Positions 23,977 through 33,468 of a stretch of DNA of 64,000 nucleotides are shown piece after piece; the stretch's first letter is position 1; each line of letters starts with the position of its first letter. The DNA lies in NCBI GenBank assembly GCA_903926465.1, contig CAIYJE010000111.1, forward strand, positions 1-64,000, written 5' to 3'. The notes below the pieces were generated by a model, which was not told the DNA's origin, made no database searches, and saw only the letters and a program-made list of their open reading frames with translations. The DNA is from an uncultured Planctomycetales bacterium (GTDB taxonomy: Bacteria; Planctomycetota; Planctomycetia; Isosphaerales; Isosphaeraceae). A program made the translations under genes and the position numbers.

Positions 23977-25946
23977 GAGCTGGATCTCCCCACGGTTTCC
24001 GAACCGGCAGAGATCACCGGTTGTTCCGCCAGAACGCGAACATCGTCTTCACGCCTCGTCAATCCGATTCGATCCAGGTACTCACCAATCGGAACGGCAA
24101 ACTTACGGGTGGTACCGAGCAGATCGCGAAGATCGGCCATCGACATCGGGGGCGCGTCTGGCAGGGAAAGAGTGCCGGTGACCTGCCTCCTGAGCGCAGC
24201 TTCCGAATCGGCCTGGAGCCAGATCCCAGACCCGATCTCAACCACCTGGCCTTCCTCGCCGAGCAACGCCAGCAGCTCTGGCACCACGGCACTCCTGGGG
24301 CCAGCCGCTTGCGTCATCTCTGCCAGATCGGGAGGACGAAAGCCGCCTCGCTTCAAGCCGTCCAGTATTTGCTGTTTCAGGGCACGCTCTCCCTGGCTCA
24401 ACCGGGGAACATGATCCTTCCTGGCCACGGTACGAGCATCGGCAATAACCTCTCCGCGCGCCGCCAGGCGATCGATGAGAGCCTGGATCATGACTTCCGG
24501 CCCAAGACTTTCCAGATACGCAACAACCACGCCACGTCGAATTCCGGATTGCCGAGGGCGCGTGAAATGGAGCCTTTTCAACGTCCTGAGAATCCGATCG
24601 CAGAGATTGGCTTCGGCCTCTATCGACACGGGCACAGTGCGTTTTGAGGCCAGAGGTAGGTCTGTCAACGCACCAGCTTCATGGAGCCTGGCTACGGCAT
24701 CCTCCACCTGGCTCCTTGGAATACCGCTTTCTCTCACCAGGCCTTCTTGCGACCAGCTCCGAACCGGCATTCGAGAGAAACAACTGGCCAGCCGGTCTGA
24801 GGAGTTGCCGGCCGCCAGAAGTCTCAACTTTTGGTGAGCTATTAAATCGCGACGACGCACCTTGGTGGCAACCGGTTCGATCACGCGTCCACCGCCCACC
24901 GTGTGCGCAGGACTCTCTTCACGAAGAATGAAGGGTTCCTGGGTTACGGCAACCAGCGGCTGGCTGAGCAGCAGTTGAACGACCGCCCGTTCGCCTGGGG
25001 TCAGTTCCGTACCCTGCAGAAGAATCAGGGTGGCGGGCAACTCATTAGTGCCAAGGTGTAACGTATAGGATTTTCGATGACGTAACGGTCTTGGGGCGGT
25101 GGCAGAAACCTCAATCTCGACCGTCAGCCAGCGGCTTGACTGGAGATAGCCCGGGGTTGCCAGCTCATTACCTCTTTGAATCTCAGTGTGGTGGATACCC
25201 GCAAGATTCACGGCGGCTCGGTTGCCGTGTCCAAGCGTTTCGACAGACTCATCATGCCTGCGAAGTCCACGCACGCGAACCGTTCGTCCTTGAGGCCACA
25301 ACTCAAGTTCGTCACCCACCCTGACCTGGCCAGAAGCCACGGTTCCGGTAACCACGGTACCGTGGCCGGCAATCGTAAAAACACGATCAATGGGTAGACG
25401 AAATAGCCCGGGATCTACCCGGGTTTCAAGCGTCTGGCAGGCGTTGTGGATTGCAGCTTTCAAGCTGTCCAGGCCTGCGCCGGTGGTAGACGAGACGGGG
25501 ATCACCGGAGCCCGTTCCAGAAACGTGCCGGAGACCAGTTCCCGGATCTCATCCGTGACGAGTTGGATCCACTCGGGCGTGGCCAGATCCGCCTTGGTGA
25601 GCGCAATCACGCCACCGGAAAGGTTGAGGTACGAAAGAATTTCCAGGTGTTCTCGGGTCTGGGGCATGACCGAGTCATTGGCCGCAACCACCAGCAGGGC
25701 CAGGTCGATGCCCGTAGCACCGGCCACCATGTTGCGAACAAACCGCTCGTGACCCGGCACATCTACCATAGACAGCCGAAACGGCGGAAGGTTGAGAAAT
25801 GCAAAACCAAGATCAATGGTAATGCCGCGTTGCTTCTCGGCCGGCAGACGATCGGTGTCAATACCCGTGAGAGCACGTACCAGGGACGTTTTGCCATGGT
25901 CGATGTGCCCGGCTGTACCAATGACCAGATCACGATTTACAACCAT
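23973..25946 (-). CDS. selB: Selenocysteine-specific translation elongation factor
   Basis: SelB is a GTPase that carries Sec-tRNA(Sec) to the ribosome at UGA codons by binding the mRNA SECIS hairpin. From the ATG at 25946 the protein has 657 residues. The G-domain shows AGHIDHGKTSL (12-22), RGITIDLGFAFL, DVPGHERFVRNMVAGA and ALTKADLA. EF-Tu-like beta-barrel domains follow (RVFTIAGHGTVVTGTV) and the C-terminal 280 residues contain winged-helix-like segments that bind SECIS. The frame is open upstream to 26048, but the extra residues come from a hairpin leader, so I use MVVNRDLVIGT as the start; no strong ribosome site is visible. It is first in the operon. Confidence 0.95.
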   Translation of the reverse strand: MVVNRDLVIGTAGHIDHGKTSLVRALTGIDTDRLPAEKQRGITIDLGFAFLNLPPFRLSMVDVPGHERFVRNMVAGATGIDLALLVVAANDSVMPQTREHLEILSYLNLSGGVIALTKADLATPEWIQLVTDEIRELVSGTFLERAPVIPVSSTTGAGLDSLKAAIHNACQTLETRVDPGLFRLPIDRVFTIAGHGTVVTGTVASGQVRVGDELELWPQGRTVRVRGLRRHDESVETLGHGNRAAVNLAGIHHTEIQRGNELATPGYLQSSRWLTVEIEVSATAPRPLRHRKSYTLHLGTNELPATLILLQGTELTPGERAVVQLLLSQPLVAVTQEPFILREESPAHTVGGGRVIEPVATKVRRRDLIAHQKLRLLAAGNSSDRLASCFSRMPVRSWSQEGLVRESGIPRSQVEDAVARLHEAGALTDLPLASKRTVPVSIEAEANLCDRILRTLKRLHFTRPRQSGIRRGVVVAYLESLGPEVMIQALIDRLAARGEVIADARTVARKDHVPRLSQGERALKQQILDGLKRGGFRPPDLAEMTQAAGPRSAVVPELLALLGEEGQVVEIGSGIWLQADSEAALRRQVTGTLSLPDAPPMSMADLRDLLGTTRKFAVPIGEYLDRIGLTRREDDVRVLAEQPVISAGSETVGRSSS

Positions 25947-25995
25947 GGCGGAGACGTCCACGGCTAATACCAGGAACCATGGAGAGCATGATCCC

Positions 25996-26028
25996 AACTC
26001 TATCCCCCGAAAGCGGGGGATACGAGTT
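25996..26028 (-). promoter_or_regulatory. Strong hairpin in the selB leader
   Basis: TATCCCCCG (26001-26009) pairs perfectly with CGGGGGATA (26014-26022) around a 4-nt loop. AACTC (25996-26000) pairs with GAGTT (26024-26028) across one bulged base at 26023, giving a 14-bp stem that ends 50 nt before the selB ATG. On the plus strand it is followed by TTTT; on the minus strand (the direction of gmd and selB) there is no T-run. It may terminate gmd read-through, or act as a regulatory RNA structure for the sel operon. Confidence 0.55.
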
Positions 26029-26075
26029 TTGTCGACAGTCGATCGCAATCACAGGTTGCAAGTCAGACAGCGCAA

Positions 26076-27089
26076 TTACTGAGGCCGGTATTCCAGTAAG
26101 TGCTTTTCACGTCTGGCCAGTTCAAGGTCATGTTCGACCATCATCTTAACAAGCCCTTGAAAGTCAACTTCAGGACGCCAGCCCAGCACGTTCTTGGCCT
26201 CACTGGGGTCACCCAGCAAAACATCCACTTCCGAGGGGCGGGTGTACCGGGGATCAAATTTCACAAAGTCCTGATAGTCAAGATCGAGCATCCCGAAGGC
26301 AATTTCCAGAAACTCTCTGACGGAGTGGGTTTCTCCCGTGGCCACCACATAGTCTTTGGGCTCAGACTGCTGGAGCATCAACCACATCGCCTTCACGAAG
26401 TCACCGGCAAAACCCCAGTCGCGCTTGGCGTCCAGGTTTCCCATCACCAGACGATCTTGAAGCCCAACCTTGATCCGGCCGGCTCCAAGCGTGATCTTGC
26501 GAGTGACAAACGATTCGCCCCGGCGTGGGCTTTCATGATTAAACAAAACACCAGAGCATGCGTACATCCCATACGCTTCACGATAGTTCACCGTTTGCCA
26601 GTGGCCATAGAGCTTGGCACAGGCATAGGGGCTACGAGGATGGAATGGGGTGTCTAGAGATTGCGGTGGTGGGGCAGACCCGAACATTTCGGAACTGGAT
26701 GCCTGGTAGAACCGAACAGGCTTGGTGCGTGCGAGTTGGCGAACCGCTTCCAGAATACGCAGAGTGCCCAGTCCCACGACGTCTGCCGTGTACAGGGGCT
26801 GATCGAACGAAACCCGGACGTGGCTCTGTGCACCCAGGTTGTAAACCTCGTCTGGCTTGATCTGGTCCATGAGCGAACCGAGGCTCGCGGAATCGGCCAG
26901 GTCGGCGTAATGCAGATGGAATCGATCGCGAAACGCGGGATCGATTGTGAGATGGTCAATTCGAGATCGGTTCAGGGTACTTGATCGACGAACCAGGCCA
27001 TGCACCACGTATTCGGGCTTTGAGAGCAGAAACTCGGCCAGATAAGATCCATCCTGGCCCGTGATACCGGTCACAACTGCGTGTTTCAT
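26076..27089 (-). CDS. gmd: GDP-mannose 4,6-dehydratase
   Basis: This enzyme makes GDP-4-keto-6-deoxymannose from GDP-mannose with bound NADP, the entry to GDP-fucose, GDP-rhamnose and related 6-deoxy sugars. The 337-residue protein is an extended short-chain dehydrogenase: Rossmann motif [12 protein letters not shown] (8-19), [31 protein letters not shown], the active-site SSSEMFG, and the catalytic [10 protein letters not shown] (YxxxK). [18 protein letters not shown] and [17 protein letters not shown] are characteristic of Gmd. It lies 279 nt after the epsI end and probably feeds sugar to the exopolysaccharide cluster beside it, although its promoter may be separate. Confidence 0.95.
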   Translation of the reverse strand: MKHAVVTGITGQDGSYLAEFLLSKPEYVVHGLVRRSSTLNRSRIDHLTIDPAFRDRFHLHYADLADSASLGSLMDQIKPDEVYNLGAQSHVRVSFDQPLYTADVVGLGTLRILEAVRQLARTKPVRFYQASSSEMFGSAPPPQSLDTPFHPRSPYACAKLYGHWQTVNYREAYGMYACSGVLFNHESPRRGESFVTRKITLGAGRIKVGLQDRLVMGNLDAKRDWGFAGDFVKAMWLMLQQSEPKDYVVATGETHSVREFLEIAFGMLDLDYQDFVKFDPRYTRPSEVDVLLGDPSEAKNVLGWRPEVDFQGLVKMMVEHDLELARREKHLLEYRPQ

Positions 27090-27368
27090 GGAAGTGATAT
27101 TTCGAGTGGGGAGTTGAATTCAGTGGGATGAAGGAATGCCGCGGATTTTGAGACTTTAGATGAGAACGCTTCCGGAGGTTCAAAGAGGCCAGAAAATCTA
27201 GCACTCAGGCTGTGGATAAGAACTCCGTCCGCGACCCGCCGAACGTTGGCTCATGCTGACCAGGCCGGAAGCCGTTGGAGGCGGTGCAGACACCACTCAG
27301 GCTGTCAAACCAGAGAACCCAATTTTCAGCTTGCGCCTCTGAATTTTACGGATTTTTCCGTGAAGCCG

Positions 27369-28052
27369 TCAAGGAATGTGATAGGACTTGCGATCCTGGG
27401 GAAGCAGGGGGTCTAACGCCTCAACCACTGCGAGTGAGAATTGTTTCAGCACCTCGGAATCCGAACTCAACTCGCCTGGATAAAAGATCTCCACGGTTAA
27501 TCCAGACCCGCGTGTGGTCCGACCGTGGCTGCTCCGGTTGCTGATTGGGAGCGTTCTTGCAAACTGTTCGAGTTGTCCTTCACCAAAAATGTAGTACCAG
27601 AAGCCAATCCCCTGAACCTGTTCACCTTGCGAGTATCCCAGGCTTGTGATGACAAGGTCCGGGGAACCTGCCGGCTCTGGCCGGATGGGAATGACCTGAG
27701 TTTGGGACTCAATCTTTGTCCAGCCGCCTGAGGGTAGGCAAACCTCGGGCGAATGGCGCAGGTTCATTCCGGTGGTGGAATAGTTCATCCAGAGTTTGAA
27801 GACACGGCCCGGATGCCGTCTGTCTTCATAAATCCGGTTCAGATAATCATCGGCCTGGGTCTTCTGGAGGATATCTGGATCCATCGGCTCGTCATGGCCC
27901 ACCCAGTCTCCCAGCGTGTAGGGGATGGTTTGAAGAGGCGCTGCGAGCAGGGGACGAGAGGTTCGGTAGCCAGCCTCAAGACCGGTCTGGACGACTGCAC
28001 CAATCGAAAGGATGCCGATCACGCAAGCAATTCGGATGTTCGCCGATGTCAT
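27369..28052 (-). CDS. EpsI-type exosortase-associated protein
   Basis: This 227-residue protein has an N-terminal membrane anchor (about 7-25) and the EpsI domain: a PLQTIPYTLGDWVGHD start, YLNRIYED, the signature RHSPEVCLPSGGW near 108-120 with its conserved Cys, and GFWYYIFGE-like sequence. EpsI proteins are found fused to or beside exosortases and act in exopolysaccharide production or protein sorting; their biochemical role is not settled. Its start overlaps the exosortase stop by 4 nt, so they are made together. It is the last gene of the leftward exopolysaccharide operon before gmd. Confidence 0.88.
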   Translation of the reverse strand: MTSANIRIACVIGILSIGAVVQTGLEAGYRTSRPLLAAPLQTIPYTLGDWVGHDEPMDPDILQKTQADDYLNRIYEDRRHPGRVFKLWMNYSTTGMNLRHSPEVCLPSGGWTKIESQTQVIPIRPEPAGSPDLVITSLGYSQGEQVQGIGFWYYIFGEGQLEQFARTLPISNRSSHGRTTRGSGLTVEIFYPGELSSDSEVLKQFSLAVVEALDPLLPQDRKSYHIP

Positions 28053-29044
28053 GAGGTGGCCCCTTGATTGCTAGCCTGAACGCCGTGAGTGGCGGAATAC
28101 CCTTCGGGAACGAGATAGCTTAATGCGGTACATTCGGCCCAGAGCATTGAAAGGCCAACCCCCATCAGCAGCAACCCCTCCACGGTATGAAATTGACCTC
28201 GGGCCAGAGCGGGATCGACGGCATAGGCCAGCCAGGCGGTCAGCGTAACGCGTAGCAGGTTGGCGGTGAGGGCAATCGGAATCGAAGACGCAACGATCAC
28301 CAATCGGTACCAGAGGGGACGTGGCGAAAACCAGGCAACTGCGGTGGTGAGTGCCAGAAATCCCGAAAGCTGACGCATCCCGCTACAGGCTTCAGCCACG
28401 AAAAGATGAACATCTCCCGGCAGTGTCATGGTGTTTCCCTGGCACAGGACCGGAATACCCATGAACCCAAGCAGAACCGCCGCCACCCGACTGACGAGCA
28501 ACTGAAGTGGAGAGGCAATCGCCGAGTACAGGGCGATTGGTAGGGGAATCATGAACACCAGAAAAAACAACGCAAATCCGTAACGACCGATCGCCTGGCG
28601 CCCGGCAAGCGCTGACACGAGGCCCGCAAGACCAGCCACAAACGCCAGGTCGCTCAGTACACCAACGGGAACAATGGTGGTTGCCATCCGCCCGACCAGA
28701 CAAAGGACCAGCAACGCGCAACCGAGAATCAGTCCCCCACGCCGCTGGAGCGGTTCGTCGACCGAGGCTTCACGGGCAAAATAAAGGCTGATCAGTGGCA
28801 CCAGAAAGCCGTGGCTGTAATTATCGTCTGTTGACCAGGTGTAAACGAGGTGCGTCAAGGAAGGCCAGAACAGGACGACAAGTAGACCTACGCCCACCAG
28901 ACCGGCAACCCATAAACTTTTGGCCGCCGAATCCAGACTTCGCACCCAGTTCTTCAGCGATGAGAGGTCAAAAACATTCCCGGGCGTAGGGGCGAAGGCG
29001 GCCGGGTAATCCGAAGGTGGAGGTGCGGTGGTCGAGCTGCTCAT
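28049..29044 (-). CDS. Exosortase (membrane transpeptidase)
   Basis: Exosortases are multi-pass inner-membrane cysteine proteases/transpeptidases that process proteins carrying a C-terminal PEP-CTERM-like sorting tail, often in exopolysaccharide producers. The 331-residue protein has about eight hydrophobic segments and the full triad context: Cys220 in EACSGMRQL, Arg265 in NLLRVTLTAW and His286 in FHTVEG. A 40-residue soluble N-terminus precedes the first segment. It overlaps the EpsI gene by 4 nt and follows the FHA-protein gene by 66 nt. The arrangement is like planctomycete exosortase loci, but I cannot assign the subtype with certainty. No protein with an obvious sorting tail is encoded in this window. 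Confidence 0.88.
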   Translation of the reverse strand: MSSSTTAPPPSDYPAAFAPTPGNVFDLSSLKNWVRSLDSAAKSLWVAGLVGVGLLVVLFWPSLTHLVYTWSTDDNYSHGFLVPLISLYFAREASVDEPLQRRGGLILGCALLVLCLVGRMATTIVPVGVLSDLAFVAGLAGLVSALAGRQAIGRYGFALFFLVFMIPLPIALYSAIASPLQLLVSRVAAVLLGFMGIPVLCQGNTMTLPGDVHLFVAEACSGMRQLSGFLALTTAVAWFSPRPLWYRLVIVASSIPIALTANLLRVTLTAWLAYAVDPALARGQFHTVEGLLLMGVGLSMLWAECTALSYLVPEGYSATHGVQASNQGATS

Positions 29045-29110
29045 GTTTGATTTTCATCCCTGAATTCGAGCCGATCGAGAGTGAATCATCCCTAGAATTT
29101 GAAGCGGTGC

Positions 29111-31789
29111 TCAACGTGGACGAACATTCCTGGCAGGTTCTTGAGCCTGAACCGCACCGGCCGCCGTCGCGACATCAATTCCCAGTCGTCGCGCATTGCG
29201 GCGAGCAAGATTCATGCGATTGATATCTGACCCTTGCGCTGCGTTCGAAGCCAGGTTTGCCCAGCAAGCCGCTTCCAACGGGGCCGGGCAACCCTCCTCA
29301 AGCAACGCTTCGTAAGCCGTTTGAGATTCTGGGAGGCGCCCAAGTAGGGCCAGGGCCTCGGCCTTGGCCGCTTTCTGAAGCTGGTCAGATCCCCCCTGGG
29401 GGGCATCCGGAGCCAGGCTCACAACTCGCTCGTACCAGTTTCTGGCCGCCCCTTTGGAAGAGCGACCAGCAACACGACCGGCCGTGAGCCGCAGTGGTCC
29501 GTAGTCTGGTAGTTTCGCTAGCAGATCTTCGACCTTCAGGAGTTTCTGATCGAATGCCACTCGACAGATTGGTTCAAATAGTTCCTCCTGAGGCAGAAGC
29601 CAGCGTGGGTTCCGCTCGGCAGCCGTTGGGCCGGGAAGGGGAAGTTCTCGGGGATTGGTGAGCATTGCCATTTGAGCGGCATCAACCAGCCTGGCAGTTC
29701 CAGCGTCACGATCTCCGCGCTGGAAGGCAATTCGTGCCGTTTCGGTCAGAGACAGAATGTCGCGAGTGGAGGGACGAGTGACTGGCTCAGAGGGCCGGTT
29801 GGGGATCGATTCGGTGAGCCTGATCATGCCAACACCAGAATGCCAGGGGCTGGCGTTTTCAGCCAAATCGATCAGGTCGTGCCCTTGTGCCCGCTCATCC
29901 GCCTCCCGGCTTGACGTCAGCAAGACCCCACGCTCAAAGAGATGCTCAGCGGTGGTTGCCCACCAGGAGGCATGAGGAATTGGATCTAGAGCCGTTGCGG
30001 TATCTAACTCCGAAGGGGATCGGCTCAACAAACCGCGAACCAGGTTTGCCGCCTGATTGTCTTGAACCCAGAGCCAGCAAAGCCCAACCGTTAACCCACT
30101 GACCAGCATCAAGACAGCCGCAAGCGGAACAGCCAGCCAGCGACCAGGAAAAACAATTTCAGACGGGGCAATTGCATCACTCAGGCAGACCTTGGAAGCG
30201 GCTGGTTTCCTGACAACCCTGGACGACTCGGCCGACTGAAGCAACGCCTGGCGAGCAGCCAGAATCATGGCAACCGTAGGCATTCCCTCGTTCGATTGCG
30301 AAATGTCCCGATCAAGCTCCGTTGATGCCAGCGCCTCGGGTACCCCCTCAGCATCGGCCTGAACCGCGTTGGCCTCTTCAACTGTCTGGGCCAGTTCCAA
30401 TGCGTCATCGAGTCCAGATTGATCGGCCGAGACAGGCTCGTACGTACACTCCAGAGTGACGGACGGGATCGGGAGGTGGCTCCGTTCCTGAATCACCGGT
30501 TCGGTCTCGGCAACAGACTCATCGGGAGCAGGCAGATCCTCAGCCACCGCACCAAGAACCATGGAGTCGGCGATCTGGCCAAAGCTCAAGCGGTCGACAT
30601 CCATCGTATCAAAGGATGTCGAAAGGCAGGGCACCGGATCAACGGCCGCCTCGATGGTGGCAAAACTGGCGTCGGATTCGAATGCATCGATCCTGGCATC
30701 GGTCGCAGTCGAAATGATTGGCTGGTCGCTCACCGGCTCGGCGATCAGGCTTGAAAGCGGAACCGTTTCCGAGTGATCCCAGGCGGCTCGCCCTTCGAGT
30801 TCTTCAGGATCGAGCCAGGGTTCGACCTTCGGACTGGACTCAATTTCATCGCTCACCGCAACTCGCTGCAATGGCTCTGAAGCGCGTTGAGTGATTGACG
30901 GTTCAACCGTGACGGTCGAGACAGGAACGGTTGGCGTGAAACTGGCCACGGCTGGCCACGCGTCTGAAGCCGATGGGCGCAGATCGACCTGACCGGAGGA
31001 AATAGGCCTGCGAGGCGCTGACCATTCCCGGACCGCGACAGCGTCTTTGATTCCTGAAGCGGGCACGGGCCGCGCTGGGAGTGGCCCCGCATCTGATCGT
31101 TGCCAGGGGGCAGTCTGTGGCCGATCGACGCGGGTTTCCTTCAGCCACTGTTCACAGCGGTCAAGAGTGGCCTTCCAGTTCGGAGCCTGTGCAGGATACC
31201 GCTGCTGACGAGGAAGAGGCGGTGGATCTTCGCCTGGCTCTTCAACTTCAACAACCGCTGGACTTGGCTTCACGATGGCGACCGGCACTGGAATAAACTC
31301 AGGGCTGACGGGAGCCGATTCCGGTTCCGCAAGCGTGGCATCCGTCTGGAGCAACGAAACTGGCTCGATCAACTGAGATTGGTTGCTAAGTTCGCTGGAG
31401 GCCATGGATTCCAGGGTGGACCGAACCTGCTGATCCAGAATGATCGGGGCATGAAAAGAGCCGAACCCGAGATCTGATTCTCCAATTTCCTCCGCGCGCA
31501 CTTCGAGGGTGATACCACCGATCTCGAACGATGTCCCGAATGGGACGTAGACCTGCTCGTGAAGCACCGACCCATTCATGCAAATTTGCGCATGCTCGCC
31601 CGCCGGCTGAAGTGACCAGGAACGCCCACGGCGGCGAAGGTAGCCCTCGACATCGGCAATCTGGGCACCGGTAAGACGTACTTCACAGAATACGCCTCGG
31701 CCAATGCGCACCACTTCAGAGTCGAGCTGCACAACGCGAGTCGTTGGGTCAGATGGAGACTTGATATAAAGATAAGTTCGTGATTGCAT
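29111..31789 (-). CDS. FHA-domain protein with one membrane span and helical-repeat C-terminus
   Basis: The first 100 residues form an FHA-like phosphothreonine-binding fold (VVRIGRGVFCEVRL, then a beta-rich stretch ending FEIGGITLEV). A long, acidic, low-complexity linker follows (about 110-540, rich in E, P, S and A). One membrane segment lies at about 550-575 (LAAVLMLVSGLTVGLCWLW). A C-terminal domain has TPR-like helices (AEALALLGRLPESQTAYEALL). The total is 892 residues. The FHA half would be cytoplasmic and the helical half outside. Its position between the polymerase-like and exosortase genes suggests a signalling or scaffold role in exopolysaccharide export, which is inference. Domain boundaries are approximate and the whole architecture is not one I know. 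Confidence 0.75.
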   Translation of the reverse strand: MQSRTYLYIKSPSDPTTRVVQLDSEVVRIGRGVFCEVRLTGAQIADVEGYLRRRGRSWSLQPAGEHAQICMNGSVLHEQVYVPFGTSFEIGGITLEVRAEEIGESDLGFGSFHAPIILDQQVRSTLESMASSELSNQSQLIEPVSLLQTDATLAEPESAPVSPEFIPVPVAIVKPSPAVVEVEEPGEDPPPLPRQQRYPAQAPNWKATLDRCEQWLKETRVDRPQTAPWQRSDAGPLPARPVPASGIKDAVAVREWSAPRRPISSGQVDLRPSASDAWPAVASFTPTVPVSTVTVEPSITQRASEPLQRVAVSDEIESSPKVEPWLDPEELEGRAAWDHSETVPLSSLIAEPVSDQPIISTATDARIDAFESDASFATIEAAVDPVPCLSTSFDTMDVDRLSFGQIADSMVLGAVAEDLPAPDESVAETEPVIQERSHLPIPSVTLECTYEPVSADQSGLDDALELAQTVEEANAVQADAEGVPEALASTELDRDISQSNEGMPTVAMILAARQALLQSAESSRVVRKPAASKVCLSDAIAPSEIVFPGRWLAVPLAAVLMLVSGLTVGLCWLWVQDNQAANLVRGLLSRSPSELDTATALDPIPHASWWATTAEHLFERGVLLTSSREADERAQGHDLIDLAENASPWHSGVGMIRLTESIPNRPSEPVTRPSTRDILSLTETARIAFQRGDRDAGTARLVDAAQMAMLTNPRELPLPGPTAAERNPRWLLPQEELFEPICRVAFDQKLLKVEDLLAKLPDYGPLRLTAGRVAGRSSKGAARNWYERVVSLAPDAPQGGSDQLQKAAKAEALALLGRLPESQTAYEALLEEGCPAPLEAACWANLASNAAQGSDINRMNLARRNARRLGIDVATAAGAVQAQEPARNVRPR

Positions 31790-31848
31790 GCTGCGGAACT
31801 CTCAAGATCCAAACAATGAGCCTGGTCCAGTCTGAAATCTGGGCTGTT

Positions 31849-33432
31849 TCAGTCGTGGATACGTCGTGTTTCAACAAAGAGGTCTGTGCCGCCGGCGAGC
31901 CAGCGATTCATGGTGCCGCCAAGGGCAGCGGCCGCGATGGCGATGGCCGGCAACTGAATCGTCCAGGCGACGGCGGAAAAGAGGCCAAATGAAAACGCAG
32001 ATCCGACCATGGCCGCCGGCAACGCACGATCCGCGGATCCAACTCGGGTCCAGGCGGAAGGCAACTTCCAGACGATCCAGGCCAGGCCGCTTGCCAGCAG
32101 CAACAGTCCGGCGACCCCGGTTTCAGCCCACCATTGCCCCAGAGAACTCAGGGCCGTTGATGAGCTAGCGTCATCATGCTTGACCATGGCATGAACCGGC
32201 CCATAACTGTTCAGGCCCACGCCGAAAACTGGAAAACGGGCACCAAGCTGCACCGTCTCCTTCCACACCTGTTGCGTTCGTACGCGCCCCTCCGCGGTTG
32301 CCAGCCAAGGACTGCCGGCAGGTCGGCCAACCGCGTTTCCGATGGCATTGCCACCCAGCAAACTCAGCACGCAGCCGATCAGAATCAAAAACGCGGCCCG
32401 ACTCACTCCAACGCCGCGAAGCGTGGCCAGACAGACGACGCCAACACCCAGCACCAGAACTCCACCCAGGAGTAAGCCGCCGAGATATCCAGAAAGACCG
32501 ACCGCAAGTAAGCCCGTGGCCAGCAAAAAGATCAACGCGGAGAATCCACCATGGGGCGATAGCCGAACCGATAAACTTTCTCGGCTGCCGCGGGGCGAGA
32601 GTCGGTAAAGGGCCAGCCCGAAAATCAAAGGCAAGGCCAGCGATGCCAGAGCCAGGTAGGCGCTCGGACCGGTCACCAAAGATCCAATTGCAAAACTTGG
32701 ATCGACCTGGGCGACGACCACCTCGCCCCTGCTCGTCGGTTTGGCACGCTCTTTTTCAAGGGCTCGCAAGCGTGTGAGAACCGGTCCAGAACTGAGATCT
32801 GCTCGCGAAGGGGCCCATGATGGCCCAGCTCCTGGCGTGAGCAACCCAAAAGCACCAGGGCTCTGCCCCAGTAGCTGAAGGGTTCCACCCCACGTGCAAA
32901 AACCGAATGCCACCGCCAGTGAGCCCCAGATCAGCCGGGTACGAGAGAGAGTGTCAGAAAAATGCCCGGTTACCACAAAAACCGTAAGGCATCCCACGGT
33001 CACCAGAACCCAGCGCAAGGTTGCGGGACGATCTGCCGTGAGCACAATCCGTCCTTGAACCAATGATGATCCGGTCTCTGCTTCAGGTACCAGCGAGGCC
33101 TGCCCTTGATCTGCGGTGGTCCAGCTTGTCACCGCACGCGCACTCTGCTTTGCCATCAATTCGGTAGGCAGCGGCATGATCTGGAAAATTCCCAACACAA
33201 TCGCACCCAAAACCAAGGCGGCAATGGGACTTTTGAGGATGGAGAACGAGCCCCGCACGCAGGCCCGGCCCAAGCTCACGAAGGCAAGCAAAGACATGAG
33301 TACGGAGCAAAACAGCGGAAACCACCACACGAGCCCGCCGAAACCAAGGATTGAGAAGATCAACAGCACTGAAAGCAAGACCGCCTGAGTCCGTTCTAGC
33401 CTGCGTATCCACACGTGGGAAGTTGTATCCAT
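31849..33432 (-). CDS. O-antigen ligase/polymerase-like membrane protein
   Basis: This 527-residue protein has ten or more hydrophobic segments. A large loop toward the C-terminus reads LGARFPVFGVGLNSYGPVH and then SSLGQWWAETGVAGLLLLAS. This matches the Wzy_C/O-antigen ligase signature (a Pro/Gly-rich GxGxNxY-like loop followed by a helix starting with ETG). Such proteins ligate or polymerise lipid-linked glycans on the outer face of the inner membrane. It lies between the BY-kinase/Wzz gene and the FHA-protein gene on the same strand, as expected in a Wzx/Wzy-type exopolysaccharide operon. A second polymerase-like protein is on the other arm (39347-40723). Confidence 0.82.
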   Translation of the reverse strand: MDTTSHVWIRRLERTQAVLLSVLLIFSILGFGGLVWWFPLFCSVLMSLLAFVSLGRACVRGSFSILKSPIAALVLGAIVLGIFQIMPLPTELMAKQSARAVTSWTTADQGQASLVPEAETGSSLVQGRIVLTADRPATLRWVLVTVGCLTVFVVTGHFSDTLSRTRLIWGSLAVAFGFCTWGGTLQLLGQSPGAFGLLTPGAGPSWAPSRADLSSGPVLTRLRALEKERAKPTSRGEVVVAQVDPSFAIGSLVTGPSAYLALASLALPLIFGLALYRLSPRGSRESLSVRLSPHGGFSALIFLLATGLLAVGLSGYLGGLLLGGVLVLGVGVVCLATLRGVGVSRAAFLILIGCVLSLLGGNAIGNAVGRPAGSPWLATAEGRVRTQQVWKETVQLGARFPVFGVGLNSYGPVHAMVKHDDASSSTALSSLGQWWAETGVAGLLLLASGLAWIVWKLPSAWTRVGSADRALPAAMVGSAFSFGLFSAVAWTIQLPAIAIAAAALGGTMNRWLAGGTDLFVETRRIHD

Positions 33433-33468
33433 TGGTGAGTTTCATCCTTGAAAGTGAAGGAGCGAGCG

